From JAWLFY01 sp041685355 (lineage in GTDB: Bacteria > Planctomycetota > Planctomycetia > Pirellulales > Pirellulaceae), in NCBI GenBank assembly GCA_041685355.1, contig JAWLFY010000005.1:11713-75712 (forward strand): a stretch of DNA of 64,000 nt, in the 5' to 3' direction. A program made the position numbers and the translations under genes. The notes under the pieces were generated by a model. It searched no databases. It was not told where the DNA came from and was given only the letters and a program-made list of their open reading frames with translations. Positions 16,527 through 24,314 of the stretch are shown here, one piece after another (the stretch's first letter is position 1; every line of letters begins with the position of its first letter).

Positions 16527-17006
16527 ATGCCTATCTCCCGTGAAACGCAACTCTTGCCTAGCGTCTTCGACCGGCTCGCCGATCTGAGCGGTGACGGCAT
16601 CAACAGCGACGAGTGGTACGACATCGACCGGCTGACCCAGGCGGTCCGCCGCGACTTGGAGGACCTGCTCAACACGCAAAGGACCGTTCCCGGTCTCGCG
16701 TCGTCGTTCCCGATGCTGGCCGAGTCGGTCGTCGGGTTCGGCGTCCCGGACCCGTCGACGTTCTCGCTGGAGACGCCGGCCGGGCGACGCCAATTCGCCG
16801 CGGCGCTGGTCCACACGATCCACACGTTCGAGCCGCGGCTCCGCGACGTCCGCATCGAACTGGGGGGCGACAGCGGGGAAAAGCTCCGCGACCTCCGCTT
16901 CCGCGTCGTCGCGCGACTGGCCGCCGAGCCGGCACCTCAGATCATCTTCGAATCCAAGCTCCATGTCCCGAGCGGACAGTTCAGCGTGGGGGAAGCGTCC
17001 CAATGA
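16527..17006 (+). CDS. tssE: Type VI secretion baseplate protein TssE (gp25-like)
   Basis: 159 residues, normal TssE length. The protein opens with LLPSVFDRLADL, continues through RLTQAVRRDLEDLLNTQR (the conserved gp25 helix with its Arg-Asp-Leu core) and GFGVPD, and ends in AAALVHTIHTFEPRLRDVRI, the family's C-terminal block. TssE is the baseplate wedge component that starts sheath assembly. It follows the hcp terminator, so it may have its own promoter, which I cannot identify. Its stop overlaps the tssF start (ATGA), indicating translational coupling. Confidence 0.95.
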   Translation: MPISRETQLLPSVFDRLADLSGDGINSDEWYDIDRLTQAVRRDLEDLLNTQRTVPGLASSFPMLAESVVGFGVPDPSTFSLETPAGRRQFAAALVHTIHTFEPRLRDVRIELGGDSGEKLRDLRFRVVARLAAEPAPQIIFESKLHVPSGQFSVGEASQ

Positions 17007-18835
17007 CCCAAACACTGTTTCAGTACTACGAACGCGAACTGCAGTACCAACGCGAGCAGGCGTGCGACTTCGCGGCGCGTTATCCGGCGGCCGCCGGGCG
17101 GTTGCGGATGGACGCCACCGGTGTCAGCGACCCGCACGTCGAACGGATCATCCAATCCGTGTCGCTGCTCGCCGCCCGCGTTCATAAGCGACTCGACGAC
17201 GACTTGCCCGAAGTCACCGACGCGTTGTTGTCGATCCTGTATCCGCACTACTTGCGTCCGATCCCGTCGATGGCGATCGTCGAACTGGCGGCCGATCCGG
17301 CGAACTTGCCGCCCGAAGGCTTGACCGTTCCCCGCGAGACGCCGCTGCGGACTTCCCCCGTCGGCGACCACGCGTGTCGCTATCGGACGACCCAGGAAAC
17401 CGAGTTGTGGCCGATCGAGATCACCGACGTCGCGTTGCTGCAACCTCCCTTCGGGGACTGCCCGGCGGTTCCCGCCGAGACCGGGTCGGCGCTCCGGATT
17501 CGGATCCGACACCTGCAAGGAAAGCCGCTTCGAGGCGTCCCGGTCGACCACCTCCGGTTTCACCTGACCGGCCCCGAAACGGTCGTGGCCGGGTTGTACG
17601 AGGGTCTGCTCAACGACGCGACCGAAGTCGTGTTTCGGGCCGCCGGGGTGGAACCGCGACGCCGTTCCGCCGAGTCGACGCTGACCGCCAGCGGGTTCGC
17701 CCGTGAGCAAGCGATGCTCCCCTCCCCCGAAGCCTCGTTCGAGGGCTACCGCTTGCTCACCGAACTGTTCTCCTTCCCCGACAAGTTCGCCTTTGTGGAT
17801 CTCGGGGGATGGGACGAGATCCGCGACGACTTGTACTCGCCCGAGGTCGAGATCTGGGTGTTTCTCCGTTCGTCCCAGGACGAAATCGTCGGCGACGTTC
17901 GCAAGGACCACATCCGTCTCGGCTGCACGCCCGTGGTGAACCTGTACCCGAAAATTTGCGAGCCGATCCAATTCACCCGCCACCGGCCGGAGTACCGGGT
18001 CGTCCCCGACGCGTCGCGGCGGTTGGGGTGCGAGGTGTACTCGGTCGACGGACTCGACAGCGCCCGTTCCGCGGGTGAGCGCGGTTGGCAACCGTTTTTC
18101 GATATCAGCCGCCGACACGCCGCCGACACCGCGGTCGGGTATTGGCACGCGGCCCGCCGCGAGAGTCAGGCGCCGGGGGACCACGGGACCGAGATCTATC
18201 TGCAACTGGTCGACGAACATTTCGACCCGTGTTATCCGGGGACCGAAGTCGTCGCGGTACGGGCGACGTGCACCGACCGTGACGTCCCGAATCTGCTTCG
18301 CCAACACGGCGACGCGGTGACGTGGCACGTCGACGCGCCGATTCCCGTCAAATCGGTCCGCTGCCTGAAACACCCCACGCCACCGCTGCGGCCCCCGGTG
18401 CGACGTCACGCCCATTGGAACCTGATCAGCCACCTGGCGCTGGGGCATCGGTTCCTCGAAGGGCCAGACGGACTCGACGCGCTCCGCGAGATCCTTCACC
18501 TGTACGATTTCTCCGACCCGAACTCGTACGACCCTCGCGGGGCGACCGCGCGACAGATGATCGACGGGATCGTCGAGATGCGTCATCGGTCGGTCACCCG
18601 CCAAGTCGGGCCGCCGGAAGACGGGTGCTTCGCCCGCGGCTCGCAATTGACGTTCGTGCTCAGCGAGGACAACTACGAATCGGTCGGGGTGTTCCTGTTC
18701 GCCTCGGTGCTGCGACGATTCCTGGGGTTGGCGAGCGGGATCAACTCGTTCGTCGAAACGGTGATCGAGTCGAAGCAGCGTGACGGGGTCGTCGCGCACT
18801 TCCCGCCGCACGTCGGGGAGGAGCCGTCGCTGTGA
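17003..18835 (+). CDS. tssF: Type VI secretion baseplate protein TssF
   Basis: 610 residues, full length for TssF/ImpG. It opens with the signature FQYYERELQYQREQACDFAARYPAAAGRL region (recognised by YYERELQYQREQ). Further landmarks are DPHVERIIQSVSLLAARVHKR, LLSILYPHYLRPIPSMAIVE, LFSFPDKFAFVDLGGW in the middle and LASVLRRFLGLASGINSF near the end. TssF forms the baseplate wedge with TssG and TssK. The start overlaps the tssE stop (ATGA) and its stop overlaps the tssG start (GTGA), so E-F-G are translationally coupled. A much longer in-frame extension to 16613 would run through tssE and is rejected. Confidence 0.97.
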   Translation: MTQTLFQYYERELQYQREQACDFAARYPAAAGRLRMDATGVSDPHVERIIQSVSLLAARVHKRLDDDLPEVTDALLSILYPHYLRPIPSMAIVELAADPANLPPEGLTVPRETPLRTSPVGDHACRYRTTQETELWPIEITDVALLQPPFGDCPAVPAETGSALRIRIRHLQGKPLRGVPVDHLRFHLTGPETVVAGLYEGLLNDATEVVFRAAGVEPRRRSAESTLTASGFAREQAMLPSPEASFEGYRLLTELFSFPDKFAFVDLGGWDEIRDDLYSPEVEIWVFLRSSQDEIVGDVRKDHIRLGCTPVVNLYPKICEPIQFTRHRPEYRVVPDASRRLGCEVYSVDGLDSARSAGERGWQPFFDISRRHAADTAVGYWHAARRESQAPGDHGTEIYLQLVDEHFDPCYPGTEVVAVRATCTDRDVPNLLRQHGDAVTWHVDAPIPVKSVRCLKHPTPPLRPPVRRHAHWNLISHLALGHRFLEGPDGLDALREILHLYDFSDPNSYDPRGATARQMIDGIVEMRHRSVTRQVGPPEDGCFARGSQLTFVLSEDNYESVGVFLFASVLRRFLGLASGINSFVETVIESKQRDGVVAHFPPHVGEEPSL

Positions 18836-19980
18836 CGATCGAATCCCCTGCCGCATCCGCGAGCCTTTCGGCCAGCGTTTTCTCCGCGGCGACGCTCACC
18901 GACGCCGACCAGCTCCGGCTGCCCCGCGGCTCGGTCGCCCGCGAGTTGTTGGAAACGCCCTGGAAGTTCGACTTCTTTCAATCCGTGCTGTTGTTGCAAC
19001 AGGTCACCGCGTCGAACTCGGGCGCGCCGACAGCGCCGCTCGGTCGGTTTTCGCGTCCGAGCGACGAGGCGATGCGGTTCGCCGTCCCCGACAGCTTGGC
19101 GTTCCCCGGATCGACGATCCGTTCGATCGGATGGAACTTCGCCGAAGGACGCCCGATCGTCCGCGTCAACTTCATGGGCCTCACCGGCCCCTCGGGGATG
19201 CTCCCCGACGCGTACACCGAACGGCTGCAGCGGATCGATCTGGGCTCGCGACACGAGAACCGGCATGCGCTCCGCGATTGGCTCGACAACTTCAATCACC
19301 GACTGATCTCGCTGTTCTTTGACGCGTGGGCGAAGTACCGCTTTCCGGTCGCGATCGAGCGTCAACGGATCGAATCGGAGCGGGGGCGGAAACGGGCGAC
19401 GACGGTGCGGGTCGCGCTCTCCGCCGTCGCGGGACTCGACCCAGAGCACCGTGAGCAGGCGATCGATCGAGACGAGCTGTTGGGGCTCGCCGGAATGTTC
19501 GCCCAGCGGCCGATGACGGTCTGCAACCTGCAAGCGGCGCTGCGGCGGTCGCTCGGGGTACCGATCCGGATCCGACAATTCCAACCGGAGTGGCTGGTCG
19601 TCGAGCCCGATTCGCAAACGTCGCTCGGCATCGCCAACGGCATCCTCGGCCGCGACGCGTTGGTCGGCGAGCGGATATGGAGCCGCGCGCAAAAGATCTT
19701 GATCGAGGTCGGGCCGTTATCGAGAGAGGACTTCCCGAGGTTTCTGCCGCCGACCGGTGAGAACCCTGGCGACGCGTACCGCAAACTCGCCGAACTGGTG
19801 CGGTTGGCGATCGGCCCCTCGACCGAGTTCGACATCCGACCGATGCTCAAGGTCGAAAGTCCCCTGGAGGTGCGTCTCTCTGCCGCCGACGAGGCGAACC
19901 GACTCGGCATCGACAGTTGGATGGGGACCCCCGAGAACGCCGAAACCGTCGGCGACGCCGTCTTCGCCGGCGCCGCGTAG
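18832..19980 (+). CDS. tssG: Type VI secretion baseplate protein TssG
   Basis: 382 residues with a GTG start overlapping the tssF stop. After a ~40-residue Ala/Ser-rich leader it shows the TssG opening ELLETPWKFDFFQSVLLLQ, then FAVPDSLAFPGSTI, NFMGLTGPSGMLPDAYTE (the ImpH signature with GPSG and LP-Y-TE) and FFDAWAKYRFPVAIER. TssG joins TssF and TssK in the baseplate wedge. It is the last T6SS gene in the window. tssK, clpV and vgrG do not follow; the next gene is an unrelated DoxX protein after ~115 bases. Confidence 0.96.
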   Translation: MTIESPAASASLSASVFSAATLTDADQLRLPRGSVARELLETPWKFDFFQSVLLLQQVTASNSGAPTAPLGRFSRPSDEAMRFAVPDSLAFPGSTIRSIGWNFAEGRPIVRVNFMGLTGPSGMLPDAYTERLQRIDLGSRHENRHALRDWLDNFNHRLISLFFDAWAKYRFPVAIERQRIESERGRKRATTVRVALSAVAGLDPEHREQAIDRDELLGLAGMFAQRPMTVCNLQAALRRSLGVPIRIRQFQPEWLVVEPDSQTSLGIANGILGRDALVGERIWSRAQKILIEVGPLSREDFPRFLPPTGENPGDAYRKLAELVRLAIGPSTEFDIRPMLKVESPLEVRLSAADEANRLGIDSWMGTPENAETVGDAVFAGAA

Positions 19981-20051
19981 CGGGGCAGCCCGACATTCGA
20001 CCCGGCGCGACGTGTCGGCCGTTGGGCCTGGATCCAAGGTAGACCGCCCAA

Positions 20052-20073
20052 GCCCAAGGAGCGATTCTTGGGC
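20052..20073. other. Small stem-loop between tssG and the DoxX gene
   Basis: GCCCAAG (20052-20058) pairs with CTTGGGC (20067-20073) around an 8-base loop. No T-run follows, so a terminator role for the T6SS operon is only a possibility. Confidence 0.35.
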
Positions 20074-20094
20074 AACGGTTAAGATGGACAAATC

Positions 20095-20490
20095 ATGAAC
20101 GCCAATAAAATCACATGGTTGCGAACAGGCTGTCTTGCCTTGCTCGCTCTGCTGTTCATTGTGGCGGGCATCAACCATTTCGCATCTCCTGATTTTTACT
20201 TGAAGATCATGCCGCCGTATTTGCCTTGGCCGTTGGCGTTGGTTTACGTGTCCGGGTTCTTTGAAGTGCTCGGCGGAATCGGCCTTGCGGTGCCACGGTT
20301 GCGTCGGGCAGCCGGTTGGGGATTGATCGCGTTGTTGATCGCGGTGTTTCCAGCGAACTTGCACATGGTCGTTCATGCCGATGACTTTCCGGCGATTCCG
20401 TACTGGGCGTTGGTGGCCCGATTGCCGCTGCAAGGGTTGCTGATCGCGTGGGTGTGGTGGGTGGCTGTGCGGCCGCGAGGGACGTTATGA
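20095..20490 (+). CDS. DoxX family small membrane protein
   Basis: 131 residues with four hydrophobic segments (about 8-24, 45-62, 70-90, 108-125), the DoxX topology. The first segment ends in VAGINHFASPDFYLKIMPPY, a motif common to this DoxX-like subgroup. Its members are inner-membrane proteins of unclear role, sometimes linked to thiosulfate:quinone oxidoreductase or redox stress; no partner enzyme is adjacent. The opening codons (AAT AAA ATC ACA) are less GC-rich than in neighbouring genes, which may hint at a different history. There is no clear Shine-Dalgarno before the ATG. Confidence 0.85.
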   Translation: MNANKITWLRTGCLALLALLFIVAGINHFASPDFYLKIMPPYLPWPLALVYVSGFFEVLGGIGLAVPRLRRAAGWGLIALLIAVFPANLHMVVHADDFPAIPYWALVARLPLQGLLIAWVWWVAVRPRGTL

Positions 20491-20546
20491 TCGGGGGCTG
20501 AGCGGTCGCTGGCGGGGCGTCGGCCGATTCATTGAGAGCCGTGCGT

Positions 20547-20582
20547 CTTGGAGTGGACCTTGGAGTGGACCTTGGAGTGGAC
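20547..20582 (+). repeat. 12-bp tandem repeat at the start of the TIM-barrel gene
   Basis: Three perfect copies of CTTGGAGTGGAC (20547-20558, 20559-20570, 20571-20582). Every copy carries GGAG followed by GTG. The last copy places GGAG eight bases before the GTG at 20586, so the array duplicates the likely ribosome-binding site. Confidence 0.93.
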
Positions 20583-20585
20583 ACC

Positions 20586-21545
20586 GTGAACGAACCGCAT
20601 TCGATTGATGTTTCCTCGCCGGAGTCGTCCTCCCGCCCGCCGGGCGACGGCCGGGCCTCGCGCCGGGACCGAGTCTCGCGTCGGCGTTTTCTCGCGTCGG
20701 TCTCGGCGACGTGTGGTTCGGTGGCGTGCGTCGCCTCGACGGGGGCTGGGCGAGCGGGGGCGGGCGAGTTCACCGGCAAGATCAAAAAGGCGGTCAAGTT
20801 CCACATGATCTCCGGCGACGATCGCGACTTGCCGGTGGCGGATAAGTTTCGCCTGCTGCAAGATCTGGGGTTTGATGGCGTCGAGGTCCGCAGCGAGATG
20901 AAAGCGGACGCGGAGGAGAACCTGCGGGCGTACGAGAAGGCGCGGGACGCGGTCGGGTTTCCGATCCACGGCGTCATCCACTCCAGCAATCCCGATTTGG
21001 TGACCGCGATCGATCAGGCCAAGCGGTTGGGCGGCACATCGGTGTTGCACGTGGTCCGCTACGACAAGCGGATCGGATACCTCGAGAACTACCGGCAAAC
21101 GCAAGAGATCATCCGGCGTGCGGTTGATCATGCGGCGAAACAGGACGTGATGATCCTGGTCGAGAACGTTTGGGCGTCGTACCTGATCGAGCCGCTCGGG
21201 ATGGCCCGGTTCCTCGACGAGATCGATCATCCGGCGGTGGGCGCCTACTTCGACATCGGCAACGTCGTCCGTTGGGGTTGGCCCGAACACTGGATCGAGG
21301 TGTTGGGGGAACGGATCAAGAAGCTCGACGTCAAAGAGTTCGACCTTGACGTCGCGATGACCGAAGGGCTCCGCAAAGGGTTCGGGATGCCGTTGGGGAC
21401 CGGCAGCGTCGATTGGGGGAAAGTCCGGGACGAGCTCGCGAAGCTGAACTACGAAGGCTGGGCGACCGCGGAGGTTCCCGGCGGCGACCGCGACCGGCTG
21501 GCCGACATCGCCGCCCAGATGGACCGCGTCCTGGACTTGGCGTGA
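20586..21545 (+). CDS. Exported sugar phosphate isomerase/epimerase-like TIM-barrel protein
   Basis: 319 residues from the GTG at 20586. A twin-arginine signal (SRRRFLASVSAT at ~31-42) implies export in folded form. The mature domain is an AP-endonuclease-2/xylose-isomerase-like TIM barrel. KFRLLQDLGFDGVEVRSE, ILVENVW, AYFDIGNVVRWG and LDVKEFD hold the usual Glu/Asp/His metal ligands of the fold, and the C-terminal GWATAEVPGGD is typical. These proteins act on keto sugars or inosose-type compounds; the substrate here is unknown. The start choice rests on GGAG at eight bases; upstream in-frame GTG and TTG codons lie within the 12-bp tandem repeat, so alternative N-termini are possible. Confidence 0.9.
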   Translation: MNEPHSIDVSSPESSSRPPGDGRASRRDRVSRRRFLASVSATCGSVACVASTGAGRAGAGEFTGKIKKAVKFHMISGDDRDLPVADKFRLLQDLGFDGVEVRSEMKADAEENLRAYEKARDAVGFPIHGVIHSSNPDLVTAIDQAKRLGGTSVLHVVRYDKRIGYLENYRQTQEIIRRAVDHAAKQDVMILVENVWASYLIEPLGMARFLDEIDHPAVGAYFDIGNVVRWGWPEHWIEVLGERIKKLDVKEFDLDVAMTEGLRKGFGMPLGTGSVDWGKVRDELAKLNYEGWATAEVPGGDRDRLADIAAQMDRVLDLA

Positions 21546-21617
21546 GTGCCTCCCGTATGTGAGCCCACCCGGGCTATCGCCCGAGTTCCGTCTACTTCGT
21601 GATTCCACACCGTTCTC

Positions 21618-22622
21618 ATGGCCATCGGCATCGACCCCACCGTCGACTTCGCCTGCAAGCGGGTACTGGGAAGCCCGGAGCATCCGGCGATTACGCTTCA
21701 CTTCCTGAACGCGGTGTTGCAGTTCTCGTCGCCGATTCGGGAGGTTCAGATTCTCAATCCGGCGATTGAGAAGGAACATGACGACGACAAATGGTCGCTC
21801 TTGGACATTCTTGCCAGCGACGAACAAGGCCGTCTTTACGACATCGAAGTGCAGACGACCCGTCCGCTGGGCCTGCCGCAGCGTCTGGCGTACTACGCCG
21901 CGAGTCTACTTGTCGGTCAATTGCAGAGTGGGGGCGGGTACGATCAGCTTCGGCCTTCGATCGGAATCTGCCTGCTAGACGCGATCGAGTTTCGCGAGGA
22001 AACGGCGCTGCATCACAGTTTCCGACTGCGGTCCGCGGGGGGGCTGTCGTTGACCGATTGTTTGCAGATCGTGCTGTTCGAGTTGCCCAAGTACACCGCG
22101 CCGAGCGATAATCGGGTTGTGCGCGACCCGGTCGAGCAGTGGCTGTACTTTTTCTGTCGCGCCGACGAGTCGACCGCGGATGAATTGGCCGCGCGGCTTC
22201 CCGATCCGGTCTTTACCGAAGCCACAGGAGTGTTGGAGATGATTGCCAGGAATCCCGAGGAGCGCCGACTGTACAACGAGCGTCTGAAAATGGAACGCGA
22301 CGTGCGAGCAAGAAGCCTGCAAGCGCGAGAGGAAGGGCGAGAGGAAGGGCGAGAGGAAGGGCGAGAGGAAGGGCGAGAGGAAGGGCGAGAGGAAGGGCGA
22401 GAGGAAGGGCGAGAGGAAGGGCGAAAGGAAGGGCGAAAGGAAGGGCGAAAGGAAGGGCAAATCGAGGGTTTGCGGCAAGGCGCAATGATTGGGCGCATCC
22501 AGGTCCTACAGGAGCTTAACGGGCTCACGTCCCAGCCCGCGAATGAACTGGCGGACCTGAGCATCGAAGAACGCGTGGCGTTAGAAGCGGAGCTACAACG
22601 AAGGTTACGAGATCGCAGCTGA
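21618..22622 (+). CDS. Rpn family PD-(D/E)XK nuclease / putative transposase
   Basis: 334 residues. Residues ~1-220 are the PDDEXK_2 (transposase_31/Rpn) domain. DPTVDFACKRVLG opens it, and D63 in LLDILASDEQG with E77-V-Q79 in YDIEVQ forms the D...ExQ catalytic core, which looks intact. The region LPQRLAYYAASLL follows as usual. Residues ~237-280 are eight REEG then three RKEG repeats encoded by a 12-base DNA repeat. A 45-residue C-terminal piece begins at M290 (MIGRIQVLQEL). Rpn proteins of E. coli are DNA endonucleases that promote recombination and act as phage-defence toxins, some held in check by a C-terminal product translated from inside the same gene. It is a lone gene with no transposon ends seen. 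Confidence 0.9.
   Translation: MAIGIDPTVDFACKRVLGSPEHPAITLHFLNAVLQFSSPIREVQILNPAIEKEHDDDKWSLLDILASDEQGRLYDIEVQTTRPLGLPQRLAYYAASLLVGQLQSGGGYDQLRPSIGICLLDAIEFREETALHHSFRLRSAGGLSLTDCLQIVLFELPKYTAPSDNRVVRDPVEQWLYFFCRADESTADELAARLPDPVFTEATGVLEMIARNPEERRLYNERLKMERDVRARSLQAREEGREEGREEGREEGREEGREEGREEGREEGRKEGRKEGRKEGQIEGLRQGAMIGRIQVLQELNGLTSQPANELADLSIEERVALEAELQRRLRDRS
22326..22457 (+). repeat. 12-bp in-frame tandem repeat, eleven copies
   Basis: Eight copies of CGAGAGGAAGGG (REEG) followed by three of CGAAAGGAAGGG (RKEG) lie within the Rpn gene. The array is perfect within each class, which suggests recent expansion. Every unit is purine-rich and Shine-Dalgarno-like (GAGGAAGG). Confidence 0.95.
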
Positions 22623-22729
22623 ATCGAGGATGCGACCGACGGCTTTTCACGTGGTGCCGCTCCCAGTGCGTTGGCTCATTCGGACGCGTCCCCGAAGAAG
22701 AATCCATGGTTCACACCGATCGCAACCGG

Positions 22730-23788
22730 TCAGAACAATCGCATTTGGCTGGGGCCGGAACGGGGCCGTCGAAAGCGGGTCGAGTCGTGAGGCGGCAGGC
22801 GTTTGTCGAGGCCGTAGCGGCGAGTGAACAGCCGGAACATGGCGGCGATTTGATCGGCGATTTCGCCGTTTCCCCGCATCCGTTCGCCCCACTGGGAACC
22901 GTTCAGCTGCCCGTCGCGTGCGTCGCGAATCCGGTTTTCGATCGGAGATTGCCGCTCCGGGCGCGTGCGACCGAGCCATTCCCGGAATACGGGTTCGACG
23001 GTGGAGGGCAAACGGAGGAACACGTACCCGGCCGCCGCGGCACCCGACGATTTGGCGGCTCGCAATAGCTCCGGCAATTCGGAATCGTTCAGCCCCGGGA
23101 TGATCGGGGCCGTCATCACACCGACCGGGACGCCTGCCGCCGCGAGCGTTTCGATCGCCCGCAAGCGGGCGGTCGGGGTGCTCGTCCGCGGTTCCATCTC
23201 GCGGGCCAATTCCGCGTCGAGCGTCGTCACGGATAAAAAGACATGCACTAGGTTATCGCGTGCGAGAGCGGTCAAGACGTCGAGGTCGCGAAGGACGAGA
23301 GCGTTCTTCGTGACGATGCTGACCGGCTGCGAGTATTCTCGCGCGACCTCGAGGCACCCGCGGGTCAGCCTAAATTCCCGCTCGGCCGGCTGGTAGCAGT
23401 CGGTGACACCGGAAAACGTGATCCGTTCCCCCTGCCACGACGGTCGATCGAGAAACTTCCGCAGCAGCGCGGGCGCGTCCCGTTTGACGACGATCTTGGT
23501 TTCGAAGTCGAGCCCGGCGTTGAAACCTAAATATTCGTGCGTGTTGCGGGCGTAGCAGTACGGGCACGCGTGGGCGCATCCGCGGTACGGGTTGACGCTG
23601 TAGCGGAACGGGATGTCGGGCGACGTGTTCTCCGAAACGATCGATTTCGAATCGTCAAACAGGTACTCGATCGGTCGGTGTCCGAGTTGGCGACGGGACT
23701 CTTCATCCCACTCCAGTTGTTCGAGTTCGACTTCTCGTTGAACCGATTCGAACCGATTCGGCGGGTCGATTCCTGCGCCATGTCGCAT
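22730..23788 (-). CDS. Radical SAM protein, PA0069 / SPL-like family
   Basis: 352 residues. The radical SAM cluster motif is C71-x3-C75-x2-C78 (GCAHACPYCYARN), preceded by FRYSVNPYRG, a hallmark of the PA0069/spore-photoproduct-lyase-like group. Downstream are ERITFSGVTDCYQPAE, RGCLEVAREYSQPVSIVTKN and FLSVTTLDAELAREMEPR, the family's conserved barrel strands. It binds one 4Fe-4S cluster and S-adenosylmethionine. The reaction is unknown; a DNA-repair role is sometimes assumed from similarity to photoproduct lyase. An Arg/Pro-rich tail ends in QMRLF, usual for the family. AGGG lies about nine bases before the ATG. It is convergent with the Rpn gene. Confidence 0.92.
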   Translation of the reverse strand: MRHGAGIDPPNRFESVQREVELEQLEWDEESRRQLGHRPIEYLFDDSKSIVSENTSPDIPFRYSVNPYRGCAHACPYCYARNTHEYLGFNAGLDFETKIVVKRDAPALLRKFLDRPSWQGERITFSGVTDCYQPAEREFRLTRGCLEVAREYSQPVSIVTKNALVLRDLDVLTALARDNLVHVFLSVTTLDAELAREMEPRTSTPTARLRAIETLAAAGVPVGVMTAPIIPGLNDSELPELLRAAKSSGAAAAGYVFLRLPSTVEPVFREWLGRTRPERQSPIENRIRDARDGQLNGSQWGERMRGNGEIADQIAAMFRLFTRRYGLDKRLPPHDSTRFRRPRSGPSQMRLF

Positions 23789-23848
23789 CGCTTGGGCCCT
23801 GGTGGTGCCGCATCGTCATCACCGCCGGAGTCTATCAACTTCTGTTGC

Positions 23849-24240
23849 GCCCTTTCAGGGCTCGGGGATCGTTATTGGTCTTGGTTCCCGGGGCGGCGCT
23901 GCGCTCTGCCCCGGGCTGGTCTCTTGACGCCCTTCGGGCGAACGGGACGCCATGCGTGTCGGTATCGGTTGGCTAGGGCGGTGTTAAGTACCGCATGCGG
24001 CGCTTCGTGCCCGCCGCGAAGCGGCATCAGAGTTCGGCTTCGGGCGAACGGGACGCCATGCGTGTCGGTATCGGTTGGCTAGGGCGGTGTTAAGTACCGC
24101 ATGCGGCGCGCCGTGCCCGCCGCGAAGCGGCATCAGAGGCCAGCCCAGGGCAGAGCGATTCGGTGGCGACAGCCGCCCCGATCGCGTCGCCCTGGGTTGC
24201 GGGGACACCCCCCCCAAAAAAAACATCGCCCTGAAAGGGC
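23849..24240. repeat. Repeat-rich intergenic element with palindromic ends and an internal 106-bp direct repeat
   Basis: The element is bounded by GCCCTTTCAGGGC (23849-23861) and its complement GCCCTGAAAGGGC (24228-24240), each itself near-palindromic. Inside are a GC-rich hairpin (CCCGGGGC...GCCCCGGG, ~23887-23916), two ~100-base direct repeats starting CTTCGGGCGAACGGGACGCC (copy 1 from 23932, copy 2 from 24038), and another inverted pair (AGCCCAGGGC / GCCCTGGGTT, ~24141-24200). Short open frames here are artefacts. It looks like a dispersed, non-coding planctomycete repeat; mobility is not shown. Confidence 0.75.
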
Positions 24241-24314
24241 ATCATCGATGGCCGGAACGTGGACGGACGTGTGACCGGGACCCGCGGCGAACGTGGTGCC
24301 GGCGCCGAACGGTC

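Noticed and set aside
16937..18856. A 639-residue minus-strand frame
   Set aside because: It is antisense to tssF, whose conserved blocks leave no doubt. No start signal or recognisable motif is present.
21618..22622. Insertion sequence containing the Rpn gene
   Set aside because: Rpn genes are labelled putative transposases, but no terminal inverted repeats or target duplications flank it.
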